Source: Methanosarcinales archaeon (GTDB taxonomy: Archaea > Halobacteriota > Methanosarcinia > Methanosarcinales > Methanocomedenaceae). Taken from it: a stretch of DNA of 5,204 bases. The position numbers and the translations under genes were made by a program. The stretch spans positions 1 to 5,204 of the forward strand of contig DAOUWY010000158.1 of NCBI GenBank assembly GCA_030666885.1, read 5' to 3'. The stretch's first letter is position 1; every line of letters begins with the position of its first letter. Shown in pieces: positions 1 through 5,204 of the stretch. Under the pieces are notes generated by a model. That model saw nothing but the letters and a program-made list of their open reading frames with translations. It did no database searches and was not told where the DNA came from.

Positions 1-1752
1 ATGAATAACCTTATTGGAATCAGGGGCAGCGGTAAATCTTCCATTCTTGAATCAATTAGATATTTTTTGGATATAAATATTAAAGAAGAGAATAATCTTG
101 ATTGGGAATACAAAACAAAACTGGTTAACAGCACTATTGGAAGTGGCGGCAAGATGGTGATGGAGATTGTGGACAACCAGGGGAATGAATACCGTGCAGA
201 AAAAATATTGGGAGAAAGTACTACAATATATAAAGGGGAAGAAATGCAGTACGGTTTAAAAGCCAGTGCAATCGTAGCTAAGCCAGTTTATTTCGGACAG
301 AAAGACCTTTCCAAAATCGGTACTTCCCTGTCAACAGAAGACCTCATGAACAACCTGATAGGCGAACGAATTACAGAACAAAAAAGATTGATTGATAACA
401 AAAGTCAGGAGATTTATTCCATACTCTCTGAAATAAAGAAGATTGATATAAACTTAGACATGAAGCCGGATATAGAGGCTAAAAAAGCTGAGTTAGAGAA
501 CAACTTGCAGAAATTCAAAGTTTATAAAATTGATACAAAACTAGAAGAGCAAATTGGGTTCAATAAGGATGCTAACCATATCAAACGGATGAGGGAGTTT
601 GAGGAAAATGTTTTAGCAAGCGTTGATGAACTTATAGACGAATATAACGAAAGTTTTGAAACGTTTACCAAATATGAATCTGAAGACAATCAACAATTAT
701 TCAAAAAGCTCTACGAATCCTTTGAATTATTCCAAAACCTGTTTGGTCAAATAGAAGATATTAGCAAAGAGCTGATTGCGGAACATAAAACCTTCCAGCG
801 CATAGAAGATGAATTCCGGAAGAGATATGAGGAACTGAATGAAAAATTTGCTGAAATAAAACGCGAAATAAAACTGCCAAATATCCAGCCGGACGACTAT
901 GTAAAATTCACTAAAGACCTTGACCTCACCAATGCAAAACTAAAAGAAATTGAAAAATTGGCTAAGAAAAAAGCAACCTCTAAAACCCGATTGGAAAAAG
1001 CGTTAACCGAACTCCAACAACTCTGGCACAAGGAGTTTGAAATAATTAAAGATGAAATAGACAGGATAAACAAAGAGCAGGAATCTATAAAAATCAATGT
1101 GGCTTTTAAAGGCAACAAAAGTTTTTTCAAATCATACTTGAAAAACAACCTAAAAGGTAGTGGGCTTAGAAGCAACAATATTAAAACAATCGTAGATGAA
1201 TACAATGATTTAATTGAAGTGAACAACGACCTTGAAAAAAAGGAAAGTAAGCTGAAAGATGCGCTTTCCGGTGGCAGCCAACTATTATCTTTCCAGGAAT
1301 ATTTTAATTCAAACCTTGCGGCGTTTTTAACCTTCAGAGTGCCCGATCAATTTGAAATCATTTACAGGGGCAGACCGCTTAACGAACATTCATTAGGCCA
1401 GAGAGCTTCGGCATTGATAATATTCCTCTTAACGCTAAAGGATAGCCACCTTATTATTATTGACCAACCCGAAGATGATTTGGACAACCAGACTATTTAT
1501 GACGATGTAATAAAAGCGCTGAAAAATCTGAAAAACGATACCCAATTCATCTTTGCCACTCACAATCCGAATATTCCGGTTTTAGGAGATTGCGAACAGA
1601 TAATTAGTTGCCGATATGTGTCGGAAAAAATACAAACGAATCAAGGCAGTATTGATAAAATCAGCATCAGAAATGATATAGTAGACATTATGGAAGGTGG
1701 CGAAGAAGCATTCGATAAACGCAAAGGAATTTATGAACTATGGAAGCATTAG
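1..1752 (+). CDS. SMC/ABC-like coiled-coil ATPase, TrlF-type ATPase part (5' end probably outside window)
   Basis: This is a P-loop ATPase of the SMC/RecN-like class. What is seen: Walker A GIRGSGKS at residues 6-13, a Q-loop-like FGQ at 98-100, and a long charged Lys/Glu-rich coiled-coil region from about 120 to 420. These are followed by an ABC-signature-like SLGQRASA at 464-471, Walker B LIIIDQPEDDLDN at 484-496, and an H-loop ATHN at 519-522. The signature, Walker B and ATHNPNIPVLGD block and the C-terminal EGGEEAFDKR (565-574) resemble TrlF-family ATPases. No CxxC zinc hook is visible in the coil. Only five residues precede Walker A, and the usual first beta strand is missing, so the ATG at position 1 is probably an internal Met and the gene begins upstream; a PHP domain there cannot be excluded. 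It ends inside the next gene (13-bp overlap), implying one transcript. By analogy the protein probably senses or remodels DNA or nucleic-acid ends for defence; the substrate is unknown. The class call is firm and the TrlF likeness is from memory. Confidence 0.85.
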   Translation: MNNLIGIRGSGKSSILESIRYFLDINIKEENNLDWEYKTKLVNSTIGSGGKMVMEIVDNQGNEYRAEKILGESTTIYKGEEMQYGLKASAIVAKPVYFGQKDLSKIGTSLSTEDLMNNLIGERITEQKRLIDNKSQEIYSILSEIKKIDINLDMKPDIEAKKAELENNLQKFKVYKIDTKLEEQIGFNKDANHIKRMREFEENVLASVDELIDEYNESFETFTKYESEDNQQLFKKLYESFELFQNLFGQIEDISKELIAEHKTFQRIEDEFRKRYEELNEKFAEIKREIKLPNIQPDDYVKFTKDLDLTNAKLKEIEKLAKKKATSKTRLEKALTELQQLWHKEFEIIKDEIDRINKEQESIKINVAFKGNKSFFKSYLKNNLKGSGLRSNNIKTIVDEYNDLIEVNNDLEKKESKLKDALSGGSQLLSFQEYFNSNLAAFLTFRVPDQFEIIYRGRPLNEHSLGQRASALIIFLLTLKDSHLIIIDQPEDDLDNQTIYDDVIKALKNLKNDTQFIFATHNPNIPVLGDCEQIISCRYVSEKIQTNQGSIDKISIRNDIVDIMEGGEEAFDKRKGIYELWKH

Positions 1753-2897
1753 AATTAATAGAGATATTGGAAAGAGGCGAAGACAGCCAGCATCAATTTA
1801 AAGAAAATATTACCAATGCTGTATCCCTTGCCGGAGAAATGGTTGCCATTGCTAACACCAAAGGTGGCATGATTATCATCGGCGCAGATGATAATGGAAA
1901 GCCTGTTGGTTTATCAATCGATGACATTAAACGTCTTAACGCACTGGTTAGCAATACAGCAACAAACAATGTGAAAAATCCTATCAATCCCATTACTGAG
2001 AATATAAAAGTCGGTGATAACCTTTTAATGATAGTCCATATTACAGAAGGAACCGACAAACCGTATATGGATAATAATGGCGTAGTATGGGTAAAAAGTG
2101 GTTCAGACAAAAGACGGGTTACTTCCAGAGAGGAATTAAGAAGGTTATTCCAAAGTTCCGACCTTGTTCATGCAGATGAAGTTCCCGTTACAGGAACAAC
2201 AGAAAATAATATTGATTTAAAATATTTCAAAACATTCTATGAGAATCAGTATGAGGAAGATGTCAAAAAAACTGACGTTCCTTTGATGCAATTGCTGAAT
2301 AATCTTAATCTGGCAAAAGACAGCAATTTAAATCTTGCCGGGTTGCTATTGTTTAGTAAAGAACCGGAAAAGTACAAATCTGCATTTATCATAAAGGCGG
2401 TATGTTTTGTTGGAAATGACCCTGCGGGAGATAAATACCGGGATAATGTGGATATAAAAGGAAAATTGAAATTGCAATTTGAGGGTGCAATGGATTTCCT
2501 AAAGAGGAATCTAAAATACACGCAGCAAGACAAAGGCACCAATACATTGGGCGATCTGGAAATACCGCCAATAGTTTTAGAAGAATTGATTGTAAATGCA
2601 CTAATACACAGGAATTATTTCATCAATGCGCCAATAAGATTGTTTGTTTTTGACGATAGGGTCGAAATCATTAGCCCTGGAAGAATACCCAATAACCTGA
2701 CAATTGAAAATATTAAAAGCGGGAACTCCAATATCAGAAACGATATTATCACCTCGTTTGCCACAAAAGAATTGCCGTACAGGGGGATAGGAACAGGAAT
2801 AAGAAGAGCATTAAAGCACTACCCGGATATTGATTTTATAAATGACGCCGATGGTGAAATATTTGTTGCCATAATTAAAAGACAGGAACAAAAGTAG
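1740..2897 (+). CDS. AlbA_2 (Schlafen-type) plus HATPase_c_4 putative nucleic-acid-binding regulator
   Basis: The protein has the two-domain layout often annotated as 'ATP-dependent DNA helicase RecG-related' or 'putative DNA-binding domain-containing protein', although it has no helicase. Residues about 10-140 are an AlbA_2/divergent AAA-4 domain: E14 to K21 (ending QFK), AIANTKGGMIIIGADDNGK at 36-54, and VWVKSGSDKRRVTSREEL at 116-133. Residues about 275-380 are a GHKL-type HATPase_c_4 domain: an N-box-like segment with E282, N286, H290 and R291, the DDRVEIISPGRIP block at 305-317, RND at 333-335, and a glycine loop G349-x-G-x-G353. The length of 385 aa is normal for the family. The start at 1740 lies inside the upstream ATPase gene and has AAGGA at 1724-1728, 11 nt upstream. 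The stop TAG is immediately followed by the ATG of the res fragment. The family is common in mobile and defence loci; binding of DNA or RNA and an ATP-dependent switch are inferred. The domain call is confident, the biological role is not. Confidence 0.88.
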   Translation: MEALELIEILERGEDSQHQFKENITNAVSLAGEMVAIANTKGGMIIIGADDNGKPVGLSIDDIKRLNALVSNTATNNVKNPINPITENIKVGDNLLMIVHITEGTDKPYMDNNGVVWVKSGSDKRRVTSREELRRLFQSSDLVHADEVPVTGTTENNIDLKYFKTFYENQYEEDVKKTDVPLMQLLNNLNLAKDSNLNLAGLLLFSKEPEKYKSAFIIKAVCFVGNDPAGDKYRDNVDIKGKLKLQFEGAMDFLKRNLKYTQQDKGTNTLGDLEIPPIVLEELIVNALIHRNYFINAPIRLFVFDDRVEIISPGRIPNNLTIENIKSGNSNIRNDIITSFATKELPYRGIGTGIRRALKHYPDIDFINDADGEIFVAIIKRQEQK

Positions 2898-3305
2898 ATG
2901 AAACTCCATTTTGACCCGAACCAGCAATACCAGCATGAGGCCATCAATGCTATTGTGAGAGTGTTTGAAGGTCAGCCACTGAATCACGGCGACTTTAGCT
3001 TCACCATCGATAACAGGAGCATCATAACACCTATCGGCGGCGTTGGAAATCAATTAACCATCAGTAATGAGCAGATTTTAGCGAACGTGCAGACTGTTCA
3101 GAAAGAAAATGAAATTACTGTTTGCTCTGAAAATAGATTTTCATGCTCATGGGTGTCCCGATGTCATGAACGCTTATTTCACAACTTTAAATTGTTATCC
3201 AGTACGATCGGCTCAGGGGCATACTCCCACGGCCGCTTCTCCTGCCACTGCCGCACCCAGTCATCAGGCATAACCAAACTAAGGGCTGCCAGGTCTCCCA
3301 GGTAG
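2898..3305 (+). pseudogene. Type III restriction endonuclease Res subunit, N-terminal fragment with foreign 3' extension
   Basis: Residues 1-75 match the start of type III restriction enzyme Res subunits: MKLHFDPNQQYQHEAI, FEGQPLNHGDF at 23-33, a GVGNQL segment at 48-53, and EQILANVQTVQKENEI at 58-73. Full Res proteins are usually about 900-1000 aa. They combine an SF2 helicase/translocase with a C-terminal nuclease, and work with Mod to cut unmodified DNA. Here the family likeness ends at about position 3120, just before the expected METGTGKT Walker A segment. The remaining ~60 residues are Cys/Ser/Arg-rich and do not resemble Res. From 3179 the frame is simply antisense to the ROK kinase gene. 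The start ATG at 2898 abuts the upstream TAG and has AGGA at 2884-2887. No helicase, ATPase or nuclease part remains, so the product cannot be an active endonuclease. The break may be a real deletion or recombination, or an assembly join. Confidence 0.8.
3128..3143. repeat. Short perfect inverted repeat at the composition junction
   Basis: The sequence TGAAAATAGATTTTCA has 7-bp arms and a 2-base centre. It lies just past the point where Res similarity ends and just beyond the 3' end of the ROK gene on the other strand. Within the next 26 bases there are further small dyads: TCATG at 3141-3145 against CATGA at 3165-3169, and GGGTGTCCC at 3151-3159. The repeat could be a transcript-end hairpin for the - strand operon, part of a recombination scar, or chance. 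No T-tract follows it closely on the - strand. Confidence 0.35.
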
Positions 3306-4366
3306 CTGTCAAGTGCACACGGCCTGAACTCAACATCCTTTGACAGGGCCGGGAATGACTTACAGAACTCTTCCTTTACCATGGGCAGCAGGATATGCCT
3401 GTTGTTCATGAACACACTCCCGCCGATAATAAACACCCGTGTATCCAGGATAGCATTAATGGAAACCAGCCCCCTTGCGAAATACCTTGCAGCATTAGTG
3501 ATCACTGACTCTGCCTTTGGGTCACCCTTGCGAAACAGGTTGAATACAGCCTCAGCTGTTATGCTCCCAACCGTCAAACCTTCAGCCGTCACATCCACGG
3601 GCGCCACATCCTTAGCTGCCATATCCCCTGCCATTATATCCATAGCCGTTACATCCCGGGATGTCATATCCACAGCCGTTACCCTGGTCTTGTAATCCCT
3701 GGCAATAGCCACACCAGAAGACAGGGCTTCCATATCCCCAAAATTCCCGCAACCGCACCCGGGTCCATTATCTACCAGGTAGATATGGCCGATATGCGGG
3801 GCATTTCCGTTCTTACCTTTTATAGGTCTTCCATCAACATAGGCTCCGCTACCGATACCTGTGCTCCAGGTGATATAGACGACGTTGTCCTCACCCCTCC
3901 CGGCACCGAACATCCTTTCGGCAGTAACAGCAGATATGCCATCGTTCTCGATGTGGATTTTTTTGTATATCCGGGACAGTTCCCTTTGCAGTGGGATCTC
4001 AGTCCAGTCATTTGGTATGATCTCACGCTCCTTTGCAAGCCCGCCACAGAGGTTGGGTGCCACCAGCACAAGTTCGCCATCCCTTATTCCAAAGGGACCG
4101 CAGGTGCTGACCCCGAGTGCGTAAATGTCGTCCTTCCCGATACCCAACTGCCTGCAGGCATGCTCTATCAGGTAATCGACCTGCCCTGGTACTGCCAGGT
4201 TGTCACCTTCAAGCTGCACGGCCCGGTACACCTTGACCAGTATCCCGCTTATGTTCGCAATGCTTACGGTAATCTTTGTCCCACCAATATCAACAGCAGC
4301 CAGATACGGTCCATCCATATTATATTTCCCTGCCAGATCAGATCCCTTGACCAGGTCTTGTATCAT
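3179..4366 (-). CDS. ROK-family sugar kinase with tandem pentapeptide insertion
   Basis: ROK (repressor/ORF/kinase) fold protein, expected to phosphorylate a hexose or amino sugar with ATP in the cytoplasm; the substrate cannot be read from sequence. Seen: phosphate-binding DIGGTK at 26-31, STCGPFG at 87-93, END at 140-142 with the likely catalytic Asp142, STGIGSG at 168-174, GHI at 193-195, the zinc-site-like CGCGNFGDME at 204-213, and VFIIGGS at 311-317. The usual third Cys of the zinc motif is Asp211. There is no N-terminal helix-turn-helix, so it is a kinase-type rather than repressor-type ROK. At 395 aa it is longer than the usual ~300-330 because of a 15-bp repeat insertion (residues about 227-271) and a C-terminal tail (about 366-395). 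The ATG at 4366 overlaps the uspA stop by ATGA, which argues for coupling. Met17 (codon at 4318-4316, AGGG upstream) would place DIGGTK nearer the N-terminus, as is usual, and is a real alternative start. Confidence 0.85.
   Translation of the reverse strand: MIQDLVKGSDLAGKYNMDGPYLAAVDIGGTKITVSIANISGILVKVYRAVQLEGDNLAVPGQVDYLIEHACRQLGIGKDDIYALGVSTCGPFGIRDGELVLVAPNLCGGLAKEREIIPNDWTEIPLQRELSRIYKKIHIENDGISAVTAERMFGAGRGEDNVVYITWSTGIGSGAYVDGRPIKGKNGNAPHIGHIYLVDNGPGCGCGNFGDMEALSSGVAIARDYKTRVTAVDMTSRDVTAMDIMAGDMAAKDVAPVDVTAEGLTVGSITAEAVFNLFRKGDPKAESVITNAARYFARGLVSINAILDTRVFIIGGSVFMNNRHILLPMVKEEFCKSFPALSKDVEFRPCALDSYLGDLAALSLVMPDDWVRQWQEKRPWEYAPEPIVLDNNLKL
3585..3689 (-). repeat. 15-bp in-frame tandem repeat (seven diverged copies) inside the ROK kinase gene
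   Basis: Seven consecutive 15-bp units start at 3585, 3600, 3615, 3630, 3645, 3660 and 3675. The + strand consensus is about GCCGTYAYATCCNNN, and the ATCC core (ATATCC or ACATCC) is present in six of the seven. The unit at 3675-3689 keeps only GCCGTTAC. Read in the gene's frame they encode pentapeptides: TRVTA, VDMTS, RDVTA, MDIMA, GDMAA, KDVAP, VDVTA (residues 227-261). Two more degenerate units, EGLTV and GSITA, lead into the normal family sequence AEAVFNLF. Because the unit is a multiple of three, copy number can change without a frameshift. It lies in a segment that is short in ordinary ROK proteins. Confidence 0.85.
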
Positions 4367-4776
4367 TCCATCTCATATTTCGGAGGCACAACCAGCACCA
4401 ACACCCTGGAATGGCGCAGCACCTTTTCGGTAACGCTTCCGGTCAGCTTCTTGAGCCCGGTCTTACCGTGCGTCCCTATTACGATCCTGTCCATACCTCT
4501 TAGTTTGGCAGTATCCACTATCTGTTCAGCCGGGTCTCCCTCTTCTATGATAGTAGTAATATTCTCAGCATCTATGCCTGCTTGTACCATGGCATCCTCA
4601 TAGACAGACAGGAGTTTCTTTGCTCCCTCTTCCATCCATTTTTTTCTTTTTTGTCCTGTTGCACTTATTGCATGCAACAAAATAATTTTTGCAAAATGGG
4701 ATTTAGCTATCTTTAAACCTACCTTTGCTGCTGCTTTTGAACCTGCAGACCCGTCAATGGGAATAAGGATATTCAT
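4363..4776 (-). CDS. Universal stress protein, UspA family (single domain)
   Basis: Small cytoplasmic nucleotide-binding protein of the Usp fold, typically dimeric and linked to stress or energy-state responses. Seen: N-terminal MNILIPIDGSAGSKAAAKVGL (M1 to L21) with the ATP-contacting Asp8, an alpha/beta core with IILLHA at 31-36, GDPAEQIVDTA at 80-90, and the C-terminal nucleotide loop from IGTHG (100-104) through GSVTEKVLRHS at 113-123. The family motif is G-x2-G-x9-G-S/T; here eight residues separate G104 from G113, one fewer than usual, but the glycines and Ser114 are kept, so ATP binding is plausible though not certain. The length of 137 aa is typical. No purine-rich ribosome binding site precedes the ATG at 4776, and a TATA-like ATTTAAAT lies about 30 bp upstream, which suggests an almost leaderless mRNA. 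The stop overlaps the ROK start by ATGA. Confidence 0.92.
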   Translation of the reverse strand: MNILIPIDGSAGSKAAAKVGLKIAKSHFAKIILLHAISATGQKRKKWMEEGAKKLLSVYEDAMVQAGIDAENITTIIEEGDPAEQIVDTAKLRGMDRIVIGTHGKTGLKKLTGSVTEKVLRHSRVLVLVVPPKYEME

Positions 4777-4802
4777 CAGAATTGAAAAATTATCTGGTCA
4801 TT

Positions 4803-4810
4803 ATTTAAAT
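4803..4810. promoter_or_regulatory. Symmetric TATA-like box serving a divergent promoter pair
   Basis: ATTTAAAT is its own reverse complement and sits in the only gene-free spacer between two divergently oriented genes (4777-4865). Archaeal TATA boxes centre about 25-27 bp before the transcription start. Toward the - strand this predicts a start near 4780, a few bases before the uspA ATG. Toward the + strand it predicts a start near 4832, giving a leader of about 33 nt. No convincing purine-rich BRE is seen on either side, so direction could be set by other factors. The prediction is inferred from spacing alone. Confidence 0.5.
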
Positions 4811-4827
4811 CATGTGAAGTAACACAG

Positions 4828-4840
4828 AATGTAATACATT
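4828..4840. promoter_or_regulatory. Operator-like inverted repeat AATGTA-a-TACATT
   Basis: Perfect 6-bp arms flank one central base, over the predicted + strand transcription start and 18-30 bp downstream of the TATA-like box. A dimeric regulator bound here would block the right-hand gene directly. In an AT-rich spacer a 13-bp dyad can arise by chance, so this is only a candidate site. Confidence 0.3.
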
Positions 4841-4854
4841 GGTTGTTATACCAT

Positions 4855-4860
4855 GGAGGT
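4855..4860 (+). promoter_or_regulatory. Strong ribosome binding site GGAGGT that sets the start at 4866
   Basis: GGAGGT is a full anti-16S match with a 5-nt T-only spacer (4861-4865) to the ATG at 4866. It contrasts with uspA on the other strand, which has no such site. An out-of-frame ATG at 4853-4855 shares its G with the site. Confidence 0.8.
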
Positions 4861-4865
4861 TTTTT

Positions 4866-5204
4866 ATGTTGAAATGCGAAAAATTCAAGAAGATTAACAA
4901 GAAATCCCATTCCGAGGTCACGCGCCTATTGAAAAAGACCACTCATTTCACTGCCCGTGAGTGGGTAATAGCCAGGTTGTGCGCTGATTTTAAGAACATA
5001 CATGGACAAAGTGAGATGACCTGGATAGGGGAAAACCTGCCTGAGTTGGTGCCGTTCTTTACTGAACCCTATTCCAGGCAGGAAGTATCCAGTGCCCGGG
5101 CATCATTCAAGAGGAAACTGGAGCGCTCCGGCACTACCCTGTTCTACTCGTATTACAGTGGCCTCATCACAAAGGATGAAATGCTGGATATCATTACCAA
5201 CATG
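4866..5204 (+). CDS. Conserved euryarchaeal protein of unknown function, DUF5806-like (3' end outside window)
   Basis: The reading frame stays open from the ATG at 4866 to the window end, giving 113 residues with no stop. The protein begins MLKCEKFKKINKKSHSEV. It has a block HFTAREWVIARLCADF at 27-42 and a second block, MTWIGENLPELVPFF, at 51-65, followed by PYSRQEVSSARASFKRKL at 68-85. From memory, these two blocks are nearly identical to those of the haloarchaeal and methanogen family DUF5806, whose molecular function is not known. There is no signal peptide or membrane segment in the visible part; it is basic and predicted mostly helical. The start is fixed by GGAGGT five bases upstream. 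Family members are longer, so a substantial C-terminal part is missing here. It is divergent from the uspA-ROK operon and may share its promoter region. Family assignment is by recall of the motifs, not by a search. Confidence 0.75.
   Translation, partial: MLKCEKFKKINKKSHSEVTRLLKKTTHFTAREWVIARLCADFKNIHGQSEMTWIGENLPELVPFFTEPYSRQEVSSARASFKRKLERSGTTLFYSYYSGLITKDEMLDIITNM

Noticed and set aside
897..1226. 109-codon - strand frame inside the ATPase gene, hydrophobic at its start
   Set aside because: The hydrophobicity is the mirror of a Lys/Glu-rich coiled coil read antisense; it is not a membrane protein gene.
3095..3117. T-rich - strand stretch downstream of ROK as an archaeal terminator
   Set aside because: It lies within Res-coding sequence across the junction and is interrupted by other bases, so its T-richness is explained by the AT-rich coding sequence.
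3115..3150. 11-codon - strand frame just after the ROK stop, possibly a truncated third operon gene
   Set aside because: Too short, with no family likeness, and its stop lies inside the Res-like sequence. It could be a gene start cut by the junction, but nothing supports it.
3109..3273. Short + frame containing KIDFHAHGCPD, which resembles the start of a metal-dependent amidohydrolase or PHP protein
   Set aside because: Only about a dozen residues look right, then the frame runs into antisense ROK sequence and stops. It spans the composition junction, so chance is the simplest reading.
3585..3689. CRISPR array
   Set aside because: The units are 15 bp, contiguous without spacers, in frame and inside a coding gene, so this is a tandem minisatellite.
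3785..4603. 272-codon open frame on the + strand across ROK and uspA
   Set aside because: It is antisense to two well-supported genes, spans both of them, and has no recognisable domain or ribosome binding site. It is a shadow of GC-biased third codon positions.
4853..4897. 14-residue upstream frame starting at ATG 4853, overlapping the start at 4866
   Set aside because: It has no ribosome binding site of its own; its start overlaps the GGAGGT that serves 4866. Its product is not recognisable.

Overview
The window is best read as two pieces of different character that meet near position 3120. The left piece (about 1-3120, AT-rich, all genes on the + strand) looks like part of a defence island. 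The right piece (about 3121-5204, visibly more GC-rich) looks like ordinary euryarchaeal chromosome. Hand-counted sample lines give 22 G/C of 60 at 1-60 and 32 of 60 at 3541-3600. The organism is most likely a methanogen-like or ANME-like euryarchaeon. This rests on the final gene, which matches from memory a conserved euryarchaeal family of unknown function (DUF5806-like), on archaeal TATA-type promoter architecture, and on a strong GGAGGT ribosome binding site. The left piece carries no clear taxonomic marker.

Left region. A gene open at the window start encodes an SMC/ABC-type coiled-coil ATPase whose C-terminal half resembles the ATPase part of TrlF proteins. It overlaps by 13 bases an AlbA_2 (Schlafen-type) plus HATPase_c_4 protein. 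That gene is followed without a gap by the first ~75 codons of a type III restriction endonuclease subunit (Res). The order ATPase, AlbA_2 protein, res suggests the 3' part of an expanded type III restriction-modification locus whose mod gene would lie upstream. The res gene is broken: its homology stops before the helicase Walker A motif and the frame runs on through unrelated, antisense sequence.

Right region. On the - strand, a single-domain universal stress protein (UspA) and a ROK-family sugar kinase overlap by four bases (ATGA) and probably form a translationally coupled operon that converges on the broken res gene. The ROK kinase carries an in-frame tandem array of 15-bp units (pentapeptide xD[VMI][TAM][AS]) between its zinc-site region and the following helix. 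This accounts for much of its extra length.

From a short intergenic region (4777-4865) the UspA-ROK operon and the DUF5806-like gene are transcribed divergently. They may share one symmetric TATA element (ATTTAAAT). Its spacing predicts an almost leaderless transcript for uspA and a roughly 30-nt leader with GGAGGT for the right-hand gene. The main uncertainty is whether the junction near 3120 is a real deletion or recombination scar, or an assembly chimera.
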